64,000 nucleotides of DNA from Malurus cyaneus samueli (lineage: Eukaryota > Chordata > Aves > Passeriformes > Maluridae). Below the pieces are notes generated by a model, which was not told where the DNA came from, searched no databases, and was given only the letters and a program-made list of their open reading frames with translations. The DNA lies in assembly GCA_009741485.1 (NCBI GenBank), contig CM019216.1, positions 24,961,119 to 25,025,118 on the forward strand, written 5' to 3'. The translations under genes and the position numbers were made by a program. Positions 48,904-61,900 of the stretch are shown here, one piece after another. How positions within the stretch are numbered: the first letter of the stretch is position 1; every line of letters starts with the position of its first letter.

Positions 48904-51808
48904 TCTTGTTCCCAGGAAGCTTCCTTATTTATTCCAAACTGTCCTATCTTTCTTTTGGGTTGCCTCTACAAAGCTAACAGTCTGTCATTGTCTAGAACAG
49001 CATGGTCTAATGCCAATATACTCCTGTTTATTTACCTCTATTTCACTTAAATATACAGTTGAAATGCTCTTTGGATCATTTTCATGTAGACCTTTTGGGG
49101 AATTTACTAATAGTGGTGGAGGTTAAGCTACAAATATTTCAACAATATTTAAATTATATCGTTTTGCTCACATGCCCTGCCTTGCTCTTCTGTTACACTG
49201 AATTTTCATTTCCATTAATAAGATTAATTCTAAGAATAGAATTCTCCATTACCAGAAAAGTATGTTGATAAATTAGGCAATAAAAATTCTGCTATTTGCC
49301 CTAACTTGTCCATTTAGCCTGTTTCCCTTGCATTTAGTGCGCAATATTTAAGGAGAGTGAGTGTTGGCTACATGAATAACATCTCAAACCCCCATGTCCT
49401 CCCAATTGCCTTGATCAAACTTTTGCTTGTCAATTACTGGCAAAGTATCTGAAAAAAGTTTTCTGTACACTGCTTGGAAAACTTGTGCTAAAGTAGTGAT
49501 TCCGAAGCTTTTATAATAATAAAATTTTATAATAATAGAATATCTAAAACATTCTTGCAAACTTGAATATACCATCATGCAATTGTAGAAATCATCATTG
49601 TTTTTGTTATGGTACAAAACATTTACAAAAATATTTTGTACCATAATCTATGGTATGAGGGCCCAGTTTTGTTACACAAGTATTAAAATCTAGCTCATTG
49701 CAGGAAGAAAACCTCTATACCAAGGGCAGAGAGTTCAAGATGGTTTTACATTAATTGTATGTATAGAATTCTAGAAGACTCTAAAGCAGAACAATGTAGT
49801 TCCCTAATTTACACATGAGAACAAAGATGCATAGTTTTGCTTTATACTATGACTAATCATGACTTCGTTACCTTCCTACCAATTTGCTGTGGTAATTCTG
49901 TCCTTAACTAACATCTTACATTAATTTTGATTCTGCCCAATTTATATCCTATCAGCTTTTGTCTTCTCTGACCTAGCCCCGTTCCCTTGAGTCAGTGCAT
50001 ATTCTCTTTTTCTTCTAAATATGTACCACTGCCAACAAAGTATGGTTATGGTCCTGTTGTTCCCATCTCAGATAAAGTTTTACAGAGAATTATAAGAATT
50101 TGGTAAGCACTGCTACATTTTGTAATTCCTGTGACACCATACTCAAACTTTCCAATGACTGGACTGTTAACTATTGCCAAGTTTAATCCACATGCTGTTT
50201 ACTGCTAAGTCAAGTGTCTTGAAATAATCTACCTATGTCAGTTTGATTGCTCCTCATGATGAGCTCTATAATCCTGATAAGTTTATCAGGTGAAAAGGGG
50301 AGGCACATGCAAGATGAATACAAAAGAAGGCAACAGAGGAATTAGATTTCCTCAAACTGCTTTCAGCTAAAATTCTGTATTTTTCTGTCTCTCCTTTTTT
50401 CGATAAGAGTCCTGAATAAAGGGTTGCATTTTTCCTAGCATGAATGGTCAACTCCCTTTATGAATTGTGCCTTTTACTCCTTTTCAATGCAGAATTTTCC
50501 ACTTGCCAAGATTTGTTAACAATGTATATTACCAATTCATCTAACTCCCCTGCTACTTCCCTGAAGATTCCTGGCTGCAAGCTTCAAGAATTCTTAAAGA
50601 TTCCATCGAAGCTCCCTGGGAATCCTGGCTGCACCATTTTTGATTCTTCAGAAACCATGCATAAAAATATTTGTAAAAGATGACTTTTTCTGAGGAATAT
50701 TGAGAAACACTTGGAGTTACATGTCTCTCTACAGATCATTTCTGCAAAAGGTTTCAAAAATCAATATCTTGTGTCAAAAGCTGTTTTTGAAAAACAGCTT
50801 TTCTTAAAACTGCTCCAATAAGCATCTTCTCCAATGACATTTCGGTTTTTTTAGCTCAACAGCTTGTGGTAACCTTTACTTTAATAGTAAAAAAAACCCA
50901 AGGTAATATATTCTCCTGATTCCCAGATATTATATCCATATCTTTGTAGCTTAGTAAATGATAGGTAATAATATTGTCATATAACACTTCAATGAACATA
51001 TTTGCTATCCTTTATCCCTAAGACACCCATACCTTTACAGGCACAACAGTGAAGACTTCAAAATCCTTCCCCAACTCCAATTTCAGTAATTGTACTCCCC
51101 ATATAATTAAATTTTCTAAATTTTCCATGCAGCAGTGAATTAGTTAATGTATTGTTCAATTCCTGCATGGAAGCACATAGCAATGTTCTTCACAGTTAAA
51201 CTGTTGCTCCATTCCGCCTTAGCAGTTTCTGTACATCGAGGGAGAGATTGTGTCTTTTAAGCCATGGCCCAGGAAAGCTGTCAGCACCTGTTGTGATTTG
51301 GCTTGTTGTGCACACGGGGAGCAACCTGCTATATCCATTAGGCAAGGGAAGATTACTTCCCTGATGTGCCAGGTCTTCCTGACAGCTCAGCAGGAAAGGA
51401 AACCATTTCCAAATTGCTCCAATTTTTGTACTTTCACCAATTTGCATATATTTTTTCTAAAACTGCCTGTCTGTTTTGTCAATTTAGTTTGTCAGTTCTG
51501 CTGGCCAGGTACATGTCTCTGTGTCATTGTAACAATTGAGTCAGAAATAGTAATTCTGAGTGCTGAATCTAAACCACTGTAGATTTAATAAGTATTGTAA
51601 TGCAAAAAACTAATAATAGCTAAACTGACAGCTATCCTTCCAGTCTTTTAACACAACTGATAGACCTACTGCAATTCATGATGGGTTGATCTATTTTGAA
51701 ACATACTCTTTTCTAGTTACATTAAAGATAGCAACAAATTCGACATATATTTGCAATTAATTTGCAGCACAACACAAATTGCAAGAGATTAACTATTCTA
51801 CTTCTCAC

Positions 51809-52068
51809 CTGTTTTGCAAATGCACATTGGACTTCCATCTACTTGTGCCAAGCAGGTTGAATTGTTTATACATGGATTGTAAGGCAGCTCACAGGGACTG
51901 AAGCGCTGGTGGCAGAAGTCACCAGTATAAAATGGAGGACAAATGCATACAAACTGCCCCGGCTTCACAGATTCAAAACAGGTGGCTCCATTCAAGCATG
52001 GTTCAGATTCACATTCATTTATATCTTCACTGCAGTCTGGTCCTGTCCACCCTGCTGCACATGTGCAT
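51809..52068 (-). CDS. EYS: EYS internal exon, EGF-like repeats (human exon 16 equivalent)
   Basis: First (most 5') EYS exon in the window: 260 bp, with a pyrimidine-rich acceptor ending CCTCCAG and a CAG|GTGAGA donor. It begins with one base of a split codon, runs 86 codons, and ends with one base, so it is entered in phase 2 and left in phase 1. It encodes the C-terminal half of one EGF domain ([12 protein letters not shown]), a complete EGF domain introduced by the calcium-binding type motif DINEC and containing [13 protein letters not shown], and most of a third beginning [10 protein letters not shown]. That middle stretch is nearly identical to my memory of human EYS, including the unusual CFES.KPGQF segment. 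EYS is a secreted matrix protein around photoreceptor ciliary and outer-segment regions, and its loss in humans causes retinitis pigmentosa (family knowledge). No stops are present. CRB1 and NOTCH also carry EGF repeats but match these linkers poorly. The previous exon is not visible upstream. Confidence 0.95.
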
Positions 52069-54914
52069 CTGGAGGGGGAAAAATAAATAAAAAGAGAATT
52101 GGCATGGCAGAATAAAAATCAACAACTTAACCTAATCAGTTCCAGTTATTTCTATTCAAAAACCAAAATATATTAAAAACAGAATCAGTAATATTTTTTC
52201 TGTGAATAGCTTTCTTTTTCCTGGCAATTGTATCAGAATGCATTATGAATAAAAGTTATATTCAGATACTTCTCCCACAATTTATTTGAGCAAAAGCAAA
52301 AACACTTATTCTAAGTCACAGTAGGACTTGGAGAAGCATCTGCCTTGGGAAATGCCAACAGAATTGTTCATGGACCTTTTTAAAAATGAAACAACAACAC
52401 ATCATCAAGTGTGAAAAGTAAATTTTGTAAATATTAAGGATTAGAAGGACATTTTATCACATGTGTGAAACGAGTAAATACTTCAGTGTTTTGGATGAAA
52501 TAGGTAGCATATCCAGTACACTTATGAAAGAAGGTAGGAGGCATGAAGAATCCTAATTTTAGTGTGTTCTTTCTCTTTTGTGTATGCTTTTCTGAATTTC
52601 TGTTAGTGATAGCACAGAAAAGAAAATCTGAAAGTCCAAATGACGAATCCTTCCCGAATTAGACAAATATCTATTTTTATTCACAAGATGAATATGATAA
52701 TGTCCTGTAAATTCAAAGAAAACAATTTGCTAATGATTTCAAAGTTTGCAGAGACAAATTTCTTCACTAGTTGCAATGAAAGAGGCCTCTGTGTACTTTG
52801 AAAGTCAGATTTTCCTGTTACTTTCACTGGAAATATAATTGAATTCAATTTTATTTTTGCAACTATTTGGAAGGACAAGAGACAACATGAAAGATGAACT
52901 CTATGAGCTTTCGTCTACTTTGGTCAATATTGATTTCAGGTATTAAAACACTGAAATAGATCTTCATAGTTATAATTTGATAAGTGAAATTGTTCTTAAA
53001 TAATAAACAGGTAGTTTAAAAGAGAATCTGTTATGTAGTTCTGTTCTTTAAGGCACAGGTATTGCCAGCCACATGAAAGGCAAATTTTGTCCCTTAAAAC
53101 AAACACAGTGTTATCTTTCTAATGTTTAATGTTCTTTGTTATTGATTTCTAGGATACAATTTCCATGTCACATATAATGGAATGAATATTACAAAGAAAC
53201 TTTATTGTTTCAAAGGCCGAAGTATTTTAGCATTAAGGATTCAAAAATCAGGTTGCTGTATTTTTCTCATGTTAAAAATTAATAGTCATTAGTTTATACT
53301 AATAGCTATTACATGTACTATCAATAAGCATTCAGACATTCTTAAAATAACTGACAAAAATCACATTTCAGGACTCATCAGTTACAATACTCAAAACACA
53401 CTTTTGGAAATATGGTTACCAATAAATATATTTTGTTATTCTGTGCTTATTCACAACAAATATACCTGCTTTTGCTATACATGGCAAAATCCATTTATTA
53501 TCTAGAAGCAATACTCATTGAACAACACTGTACTCCCTAATTTGCTTTGCTGAATTTTCTCTTAAGTTATAAATATATAAAAGCATCAGACTCTTACGAA
53601 TTAAGCATCTCCAAATGTCTCATACTAAACACAGCAGGACACTCTGACCTAACAGATCAGAACATAGATGTTAATTGTTTTACAGCTGCTCATTTTTGTC
53701 TTGACTTCTTTTATGAAGTTCTGAATAAATTAGTACCAATGCACTACTACAAATTGGTATGTAGTACTTGGCTATGCTCCATTTTTAGCTTAGAAAGCTC
53801 ATTAAATGGAGAGCCTTTCACTTCGTATTAGGAGAACACGGATCAGTTCTGACCCAGTCCGACTTCATGGACATAACCGAGGTGTAGAGGAGCAAACATT
53901 AAACATGTTTCATTCCCTTTTTTTTTTTTCCCTAATGAGTTTCATAACTGCCTTGGAGTTATCAAAACTATTCTGTATGACCACAGGGAACATTAGGTCA
54001 CTGAAACAGAGCAGTTATCTACACTACACAACTAGCCAGTCCTACCCCGACTTCATGTCAGCTACCAGCTGACATGCAACAGTTAATGTAAAGGAGACAA
54101 TTAATAACAGAGCTTTCTGTACTTCTTTCAGTTATTAAAAAGAGTTACTGGAGTCCTCATTAAATGTGAAAAGAGAAACATACAAGTATGTATCCTGAGG
54201 TCCAGTTTTAAAAATCAGGACAGTATCTTGTCTTAATGAGAACTGTTATTTAAATAAGGTAAGGAGGTGTTAGGACTATTAAAACCATGTTATCAATTAA
54301 GCCAGTCTATTCTTGGAAATTATCTGATCAAAAGGCAAAAAACCCAAACAGTCTTTTTAAAAATGACCAATTTTTTTCCCCTCCATTAGAAAAATCAAGA
54401 TGATTTCTAGAATCCTCAGGGCAAAAAAAAAGTTGATACATGCTTTTAAGAGACCATATAAAGAGAAGAGTCAATGCTTTCTTTTGTCTTACCAACTTAC
54501 TAACATAAATATTTTCTTTCCAATAACCGAACAAACACAAACGAAAGGAGAGGACAATGAAAATACACAAATTATATTAATGGTTTTATATTTTACCACC
54601 TATTTTAACATTAAAGTCAAAATTAAATTTCAACCAATAGTCATGAATTGTATTCAGAAAACTTAGATTAATAAGTTCCTCTGTTTCTGTATGATGAGTT
54701 AAGTACTAAATTATTTGGTTCTTACCTGCTTGAAAACTCTCTTTCTACTTCTCACATTCTAGTGAAATATGGCTATCACCTGCCTTATATTATACCTTAA
54801 GGGTTTTAAGGAATTAAATAACAGGAAAGAGTCCTAGGAATACTTGAATGGTTGATTTTGGAAGTCAGTTTCTGATGTTCATCTAGACTTCCCTGCTCAA
54901 AACAGGTACAATTA

Positions 54915-55235
54915 AGAGTTTTCTCAGGTCTGTGTCCAGCCTGGTTTTGTGTATCTCAAAGGATGGAGACTCCGCAACTTCTCTGGGCAATCTGTTCCAG
55001 CACCTGATCATGCTCTCATTTAAAAAAGGACTAATTTTTTTTATCTTCATGTGGAATTTCATGTAGTTTACCGTCTTCCTGCTATATCTTTTCCTGTCAC
55101 TGAATACCCATGAGAAGAGTCTGTCTCCATTTTTCTCACTCCCTTTTATAAATTATTTGCACACATTGGCAAGAGCTTCTCTGAGCTAATACCATTTTTT
55201 CAGCATGCTAACTAGAGAGACAGCCTGTCCTGAAT
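54915..55235 (-). mobile_element. CR1 LINE fragment
   Basis: Reverse complement of a CR1 3'-proximal segment: TGTGTCCAGCCTGGTTTTG, GGATGGAGACTCCGCAAC, TCTGGGCAATCTGTTCCAGCACC, TCCTGTCACTGAATACCCATGAGAAGAG. Identity decays toward the right (TTGGCAAGAGCTTCTCTGAGC). Minus strand, no terminal repeat. Confidence 0.88.
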
Positions 55236-55354
55236 CTTAAGAGTTCTAAACTGGCTGACTATCAATTAGGAAACCACACTGGTGGGTTTGTTCCAACCTA
55301 GCTCAGCTAGAAGCACTGGAAAAATGCCAAAGCTCAACAAAAGCACAGGGTGTG

Positions 55355-55440
55355 ACTCTTGGGGACGGTCCTGTGTAGGGACAGGAGTTGGACATGATGA
55401 TCATTGTGGGTTCCTCTCAACAAGAGTAATGTAGATGAAT
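55355..55440 (+). mobile_element. CR1 LINE 3' tail (short)
   Basis: GGGGACGGTCCTGTGTAGGGACAGGAGTTGGACATGATGATCATTGTGGGTTCC matches the last tens of bases of a CR1 3' UTR on the plus strand. The final CCTTCCAACTCAG...ATTCTATG repeat is degraded to CCTCTCAACAAGAG. It sits about 120 bp right of an oppositely oriented CR1 piece. Confidence 0.8.
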
Positions 55441-56444
55441 ACCCCAGAGCAGAACAAAATTCAGAAAAAAACATTTTTTTTTATTTTTTTTGCTTTGAGA
55501 CTTCTTTCTTTACACCAGAAAAGTACTAGAAACGAGTCTTTTTAGTACTCTGTATTTTGTGCAAAAAACATTTTGGAAAATACCAGAGCACTTATCTTTC
55601 CCACAGATACAGGTGGTTTTGCAGAAAAAATGGCAATATTTTGAACTGCTTTTGCCTCAGTGGCTCAGTCAAAGCAACAGGAATCCTAAACTGAATCCTC
55701 AGCTACAGTGTGCCTGTCATTCAACTGCCTCTTTGACAGGCTCTTGATGAGAAATGGCAAGACATTGAGTGAAGTTTCGGTCAGTCTGTTAGGCACACAA
55801 TACATGCAACAACGGGCCATTCTACAGTAAGGATTTATGTTGCTCAGTGCATTCAATCAAATCAACTAACAGCCTGAGAAACCACACTGCTCATGACAAA
55901 TTTATTCCTTGTAAGCTAGAGGCTATTGGATCATCTGAAGTAGTGAAATGAGAGCTTGCTTTCAATACATGCACAGCTTGAAATTTAGAGCACCGACACT
56001 CACCACAAAGCTCCAAGGACATACACTTCCAGTCACCACAAAGGCTTCAAACAGTCATGTTTCTATCTCTTCTTTCCTCCTAAAAACATTTTATTTTCTT
56101 TCATATGCTGAAATTTTAATTCTTTTTTCTTTGTGTGTTCTTTGTTCCACCGACAGCTATCAGACCTGTTTCACCAGCTTCGACCTGCAAAAGCTGTCAT
56201 GAGTTTATCTCTGAAGTTCTGGTATTCCTTGTTCTCTGTTCTCATATGTCACCCCCTAGATGGTCTCCTTAAACTTTCACCTTTGCCTCTCTTCCTCTCC
56301 CCTAAAATAATTTGAGGCTGCCTTTACCATCATTACCATAATTCCTTCCCTACTTTATTCCTAGAGGCCTCCATTTGTAACCATCAAATGTGACACTGAT
56401 TAATTAATTAGAGAAATTAAAATTGGTGGTAGTCTGGTCTTTAA

Positions 56445-57024
56445 TGCTTATGCCCTGATGGGATTAACAATCTTGAGGGATATGGGATAGCAGATGGGTA
56501 GTCAGGACCCTGAATCTTACGAGAGGAAACTTTCAGCTGATTAGCAGTTTAAATTACAGTCCCATTTGCAGATGGGATCCCCTAGAAAACTGCCTTCAGG
56601 GAAAAGGGATTTGAAAAAAGCTGGCAGCTCTTTAAGCAAATTGATTTTAGAGAACAGAAGTTCTTGATTTCCACATGTAAGAAATCAAGTAAAGAAGGCA
56701 GGAGAACAGCGTGGCTTGGTAAGTATCTCCTGGGTATCTGAAGAGTAAGAAGGAAATGCACAGGCAAGTAACAAGGGACATTTATCCTGGGGAGAATACA
56801 TCCTGAGGATGTTGTCTGAATATGTAGGAGTAGGATTAGGAAAGCTGAGGCCCATTTGGAGCTTATTTTGGCAAGAGCTCCAAAGAATAAGAAGGGATTT
56901 ACAAATATGTTGTCCACAAAAGTAAGATTAAAGGAACTGTACCTCTGCAATAAATAAGACAGGAGAAATGGCATCAACTGACAGAGAGAAAACTGAGATA
57001 GTTAACTTTTTTTTTTTTTCTTTT

Positions 57025-57059
<35 letters not shown>

Positions 57060-57960
57060 TCTCAGTTTTTTGTTAATCTTGCTTCCATATCTCTGAAACT
57101 CATGCTAGATACTGGGGGAATGAAGTCCTTCCCATCCTAGGAGAAGGTCAGGTCAGGTCAGGAATCTGAACATACCTAAATCCATGGAACTGCATGAGAG
57201 GCACCTCAGGGGCCTGAGGCAATTGGCTGATGTAGCTTTTTAGCCAGTCTCAGCCATAGCTGAGATGTGATGGCAGTTAGCAAAGCCCCTAGTGAGTGGA
57301 AGAAGAAAAATGTGCATTTCTACAAAAGGTAAAAAGGAGAACTGTAGGAACTACTGACTAGTCAGTCTCATCTCTGTGCTAGGCAAGACCAAATGGAGAT
57401 CAGTAACAATGGTGTCCCTCAGGGTCCATATGGGGAGCAATGCTATTTATCATCTTCATCAGTGACATTGACAGTGGATCGAGTGCATTCTCAGCAAATT
57501 TGCAGATGATTCCAGGACAGGCACGGACCAGTGGGAGCGAGTCCAGAAGACGGTCATAAAAAATGCCCAGAGGCTGAGGGAGTTGGGATGTTCAGCCTAG
57601 AGAAGAGAGGCTCTGAAGTGACTTAAATTTTTAAGTTTTTTCTCAGCAATTAAAGGGAGCTTATAGAAAAGATACTGTTTTTACCCAGATCTGTAGTGAC
57701 AGCACAAGGGAAGAGTTTTAAACTGAAAGAGGGTAGATTCAGGTTTGGCATAAGAAAGAAATTTTTTACAATGAGGGTGGTAAGACACAGGAGCAGGTTG
57801 ACCAGAGAATGGATGACCCATGCCTGGATGTGTTCCATATTTGGGTTGAACAGGGCTTTGAGGAACTTCATCAAGTTAAAGAGGCAGGTGGGTGGGTTGG
57901 ACTAGGTGATGTCTAAAGGTCTCCTTCAACCCCAACCATTCTGACTCTGTAATTCTATGA
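56445..57960 (+). mobile_element. Long CR1 LINE copy (ORF2 to 3' end), with internal T-tract expansion
   Basis: About 1.5 kb, the longest CR1 in the window, plus strand. In order it shows the endonuclease-to-RT linker (AAGAGTAAGAAGGAAATGCACAGGCA; GAGGATGTTGTCTGAATATGTAGG; AATAAGAAGGGATTTAC), a T tract at 57007-57058, CCATGGAACTGCATGAGAGGC, GGGAATTGGCTGATGTAG-like sequence, the RT region (GACTAGTCAGTCTCATCTCTGTGC; ATCATCTTCATCAGTGACATTGACAG), the segment after the catalytic box, GTTTTAAACTGAAAGAGGGTAGATT, and a 3' end near ATTCTATGAC. There is an internal deletion around 57565-57590, where the post-RT region jumps to GGCTGAGGGAGTTGGGATG. Many stops; inactive. Confidence 0.9.
57007..57058 (+). 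repeat. T tract inside CR1 (T13-C-T5-C-T32)
   Basis: 52 bp almost pure T on the plus strand. It replaces the short T run of the CR1 ORF2 sequence (normally AACAAC then six T then GCCTCAGT). The left flank GTTAAC and right flank GTCTCAGTTT are both recognisable CR1, so the tract is in the place of the original run. Confidence 0.9.
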
Positions 57961-58884
57961 CTTTTGCCACTACTTGCATAAAGCCCCCAGCTGACCCGAC
58001 TGTGCAGGAGCTCACCCTGATCAGGGTGTCATTGGTAAAACCCCTGTGTTGAGGTCCAGCTGCATCCCCTGCTTCAGCTTCAGCTCTGGGAATAGCCCTT
58101 CTAGGAAGGAGTGACACTTCTGTTTCCTTCCTGCTCTCACTGCCTGAAAAACCATAGCCCTTTGTGTTGGGAGGGTTTGGTGTCATGGTCAGGGTGCAGA
58201 AAGAAAGGAGAGGTTTGTGATAGGGAAATGGCCAAGACTGGGGATAAAACTGGTTGCTAAATCTGTTCTGTATTAGAAAAGTACTATTATTTTTTTTATT
58301 CCAGTCTATTTTTTATACTATTTGAGACATATATAGTAATCTTTATGAATAATAGCAATGGGGTAGAATTTTTATATGATTGAGGCAAAGTCATAAAGGA
58401 TAATAATGACAAAGACTAAAATTCTTATTTCTTTCATTGCTGTAGTTAAGAAGGCAGGAACAATTAACTCCTGAAATAAAAATGCTGTGTTATAAACCTG
58501 CTTATTCACTGACCTTTTTTGAGGTGTGCCAGAAAACTTTTGATTATCATGAATAACAGGAAGATCTGTTCCACACCAGTGCTTTCTACTTCAAGCTCCT
58601 GAACTGAATCACACAGCTCAGCTCTGGTGTACAACCAATCCCCATGGTCCCCCTGACTGCTGTGAGAAGTGCTGGCCACTGTGCAAGCACTGCAGTATTG
58701 GAGCGTAGGGGACCGCAATGTTTTTTTAGGAATGGTATGTCTTGCTGCTGAGAAACTCTCAAGTTACTAAGTTATATATTTCATTATTATTTATATAACT
58801 TACATCAATGATGGCATGTCAAGAGATGAGGTACAAGACTTTCAGCTTTGCTATTGAGAAATAGTAAGACATCATTATTACAAT

Positions 58885-58945
58885 TAATTTTGATTGGACT
58901 TGACGATCTTAAAGGTTCTTTCCAACCTAAGTGATTCTATGATTA
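58885..58945 (+). mobile_element. CR1 LINE 3' tail (very short)
   Basis: TTTGATTGGACTTGACGATCTTAAAGGTTCTTTCCAACCTAAGTGATTCTATGATTAC is the terminal 55-60 bp of a CR1 element with its ATTCTATGATT end. This is a severely 5'-truncated insertion on the plus strand. Confidence 0.85.
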
Positions 58946-61900
58946 CAATGTCATCCTTCATTATTACAAGTATTACAAGAGGTATCATCAATTTTTTGTA
59001 AACTGAATTATCAACTTGAGCACAGAGACTGAACTATCTTCTCATCTTCTCAGTTTGGTGCAGGAAAGTGCTATCAAACTACCAGAGCTTTGGTTAGTCA
59101 AGGAAGTTCAGTTCCTTGGACTGTCAATCCAACAATGGGAAGTTTCATTAGCAGTGAAATATGCAATGGCTTGGTTTGATTTCAGTGATGAAGTTCAGGG
59201 CATAAAAAGATAAAATAAAGGAAGAAATAACTAAAGAAGTTCATCTATCATCATATAGGTTTGATTCCTCAATACATTCATGTCTGCCATGATCAAATGA
59301 TAAATATCTTTCCAAACTGTGTACACTAAGAAAGTGGCCACACATGAAAATATACCTCCTTTTACCCTCTCACCTCTATCCAAATGATTAATCGGTAAGA
59401 GAGCAAAGACCAATTTGTCCATCATGGAATAAATTGATAGGCAAACATAAAAGGCACAAATTATATTATAAAAGCAAGTCCACTGGCCTTTACCAGCTTT
59501 TGAAATAAGGATATGGAGCTGAAATTAGGGGAAAAAATTGGTATCTTTGTCATACACACACATAGCATTTTTTATTTTAACTGAGATGTAGATACTGGCT
59601 TATGGGAAGTATATACATCACCAGCAGTCTACAAGTTGAATCTTGGTAGCTAAGAAAGCATAGATAAAGTACCTGAGGAACGGTAAACACAGACATTGCA
59701 CAGATAAACTTTATTGTGTGCCTAGTTTTAGTGTCTGACAAGTTTGCATCATGGAATGCAAAATACACCAGTATGATGAACAATAATTAATTTCTGAATG
59801 AGAATTCAAAAGGATTAGGTCTTTTACATAAAAACATTAAGGACAATACAAACAAAACCTGAAAATCCCTGAAGCTAGTGAACCCCTTTGGCTTGTTCTT
59901 AAACTTGGAAATAGAAGTGGATATTGACCCCAAACTGGAGTTTTTTTAGGAGGTATACTGATGGGAAAAAGAGATATAAAAAGATGAAGTTTCTGCTACT
60001 CTAATAGTGTCTAAGTGTGTTTTTTGCATGTTTGATGCAACAGAAAAGCTTCAGAGGGCTTATGTAGTTTTCATTCCCTTTCAGTTCAATTGCTTCAGCC
60101 TTTTAATCATTGTTGTTTTTCTCATTTTTAGGATATATTTCCTTTGTTCTGTGTACTTTCCTCCCATAGTTCTCTTCTCATATGCTTCCCTTTGGTAACA
60201 GTAACTAAAATTTATTCCTAATATTCTGTGTATTCAGGAACATTACGCCACAAAAAAAAAAACCAAAACCCTCAAACACACATTTTTTAGAAGACAGAGA
60301 AAGTTGCATTTGTTTGTTTTCTGTGTATTTCTTCTTTAATACTCTATTTGAAGCTATGAGTTCACAGAATCACAAGGTAACAATCAGCTCAATGAGCCAG
60401 CAAGTTACATTTCAGCTTTTACTTTAAGCTCTGCTTCAGCTGCAATGCACACATTTCTGTTTCAGCAAATAGAATTTTACATCCTACAAAGGGTATTTAT
60501 ACTTTCAACTCCAAATTATTTTTAATGTTGATGTTTTCTTTTTTCTATTTTCCTGAACTAGAACATCTTATGTCAGACTGGATGCAACTTTCAGACTATC
60601 AGACCCCAGACATGAGGTACACACTCAATTCCTTGTCAGATCAAAATATTTCTTTATTTGTCTCAATAAGAATAGCAGCAATCCATCCTATCTACAAGGC
60701 CAGATGAAATTACATTGTTTTCTGTCTCAGCTGGTAAACATTAAAATAATTAAAAATCACTAGTAAAATTGTCTCATTTAAAGGAATGTTTGTCCTCTAA
60801 AAGCACAAATGCTGAATTGAATACTTTCAATTGAGGAAGAAAACAAAGTAAGTAAAAATTGTAATAAGTACAATTGAAGATTATTGCTATCATATGGCAG
60901 GCTCACTCAGGCCATATAGCTTGGGACCAGAAAATAATATATGGTTTGGTAAAAGACTTTTTTCACACACAGTGAGGATGGGGACAACAACTGAAGTTCC
61001 TTCCCATCAGTCTTGCCTACTTAAATTGCCATTTTAGATGCAGCAGAAATTAATTAACAAATACAAAAGAAATTACACCCATGTTTTGGGAGCATTTTTT
61101 TGCTCTTGCTTTACAGTTTTGCCTATTATCTAAAATTATAGAAAAACAGTTTGCCATGTTCAACTTTTAAAAATAGATTATAACAGTATTAAAAAATACT
61201 GAATCATCCCTAAAAATTCAGGAACTCCAATCTCCCAAACTTTCCAAGATATATAACAAGTGCATCATAGTCATATGAAAATTCTACAATGCAGTTTAGC
61301 AAGTTAGCACACAACACAGGGTGAAGAGAAAGAAAGGTCTGTTTAAATTTGTGTTCAGTGTGTCAGATGATTTTCTGAGTAGAAGCATTAATTTCTTGAA
61401 TTACTGCAGACCCCTATAGAGAATGTATATGCATTTTGGCAAGTGAAGCTGTTCTTTTGAGTAACATCCTCTATTAACTAAACCCACATTAAACTTCCTT
61501 CTGTTCCTGACAAAACACAAAGGGAAAAGGCCATAAATTCCTTTTCCTTTTACCCTCTCTTGTCACTAAAATCAGGAGTTGCATTCTTTGCCTATGTGTC
61601 ATCATCCCTCACTGGAACAACAATCAGTACAACAGCAACAAGGTAACTCAAGATTTCACCCAGCAATCTGAGCGAAAATATTTGCTTCCTTTTTAACAGC
61701 CAGCACCTCTCCAAAGATATGTCACAGAGAAAACCCTTAACTGGTGAAAACAGAGCATTAGTAAATCAATGTGATGGTGAACAGTAAGTAAATCTGCCTC
61801 CAGTATATTGGTTGGTACTGATTTGGTTTGGCAGAGTGAAAAAAGAAGCATTATTTCATTCTTGCATTTCAAGAATCAGAGGGAATCATGTAGTCACGTG

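Larger units (their letters stand above)
42044..51808 (-). other. EYS: EYS intron between the 260 bp and 97 bp exons
   Basis: 9,765 bp GT-AG intron. The part nearest the 97 bp exon (about 42.1-42.6 kb) is clearly richer in G and C than its surroundings and probably an old repeat. An A/C-rich low-complexity stretch lies at 43.96-44.06 kb and a T33 tract at 48870. From 44.4 to 48.8 kb and from 49.0 to 51.8 kb I recognise nothing. Open frames near 47.6-49.2 kb are artefacts of T-rich sequence. Confidence 0.85.

Noticed and set aside
56582..56977. 131-codon minus-strand frame
   Set aside because: It is antisense to the CR1 ORF2 remnant, which explains the lack of stops.
60361..60400. CACAGAATCACAAGG, like a CR1 3'-terminal repeat
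   Set aside because: No CR1 tail sequence follows on either side, so the resemblance is too short to call.
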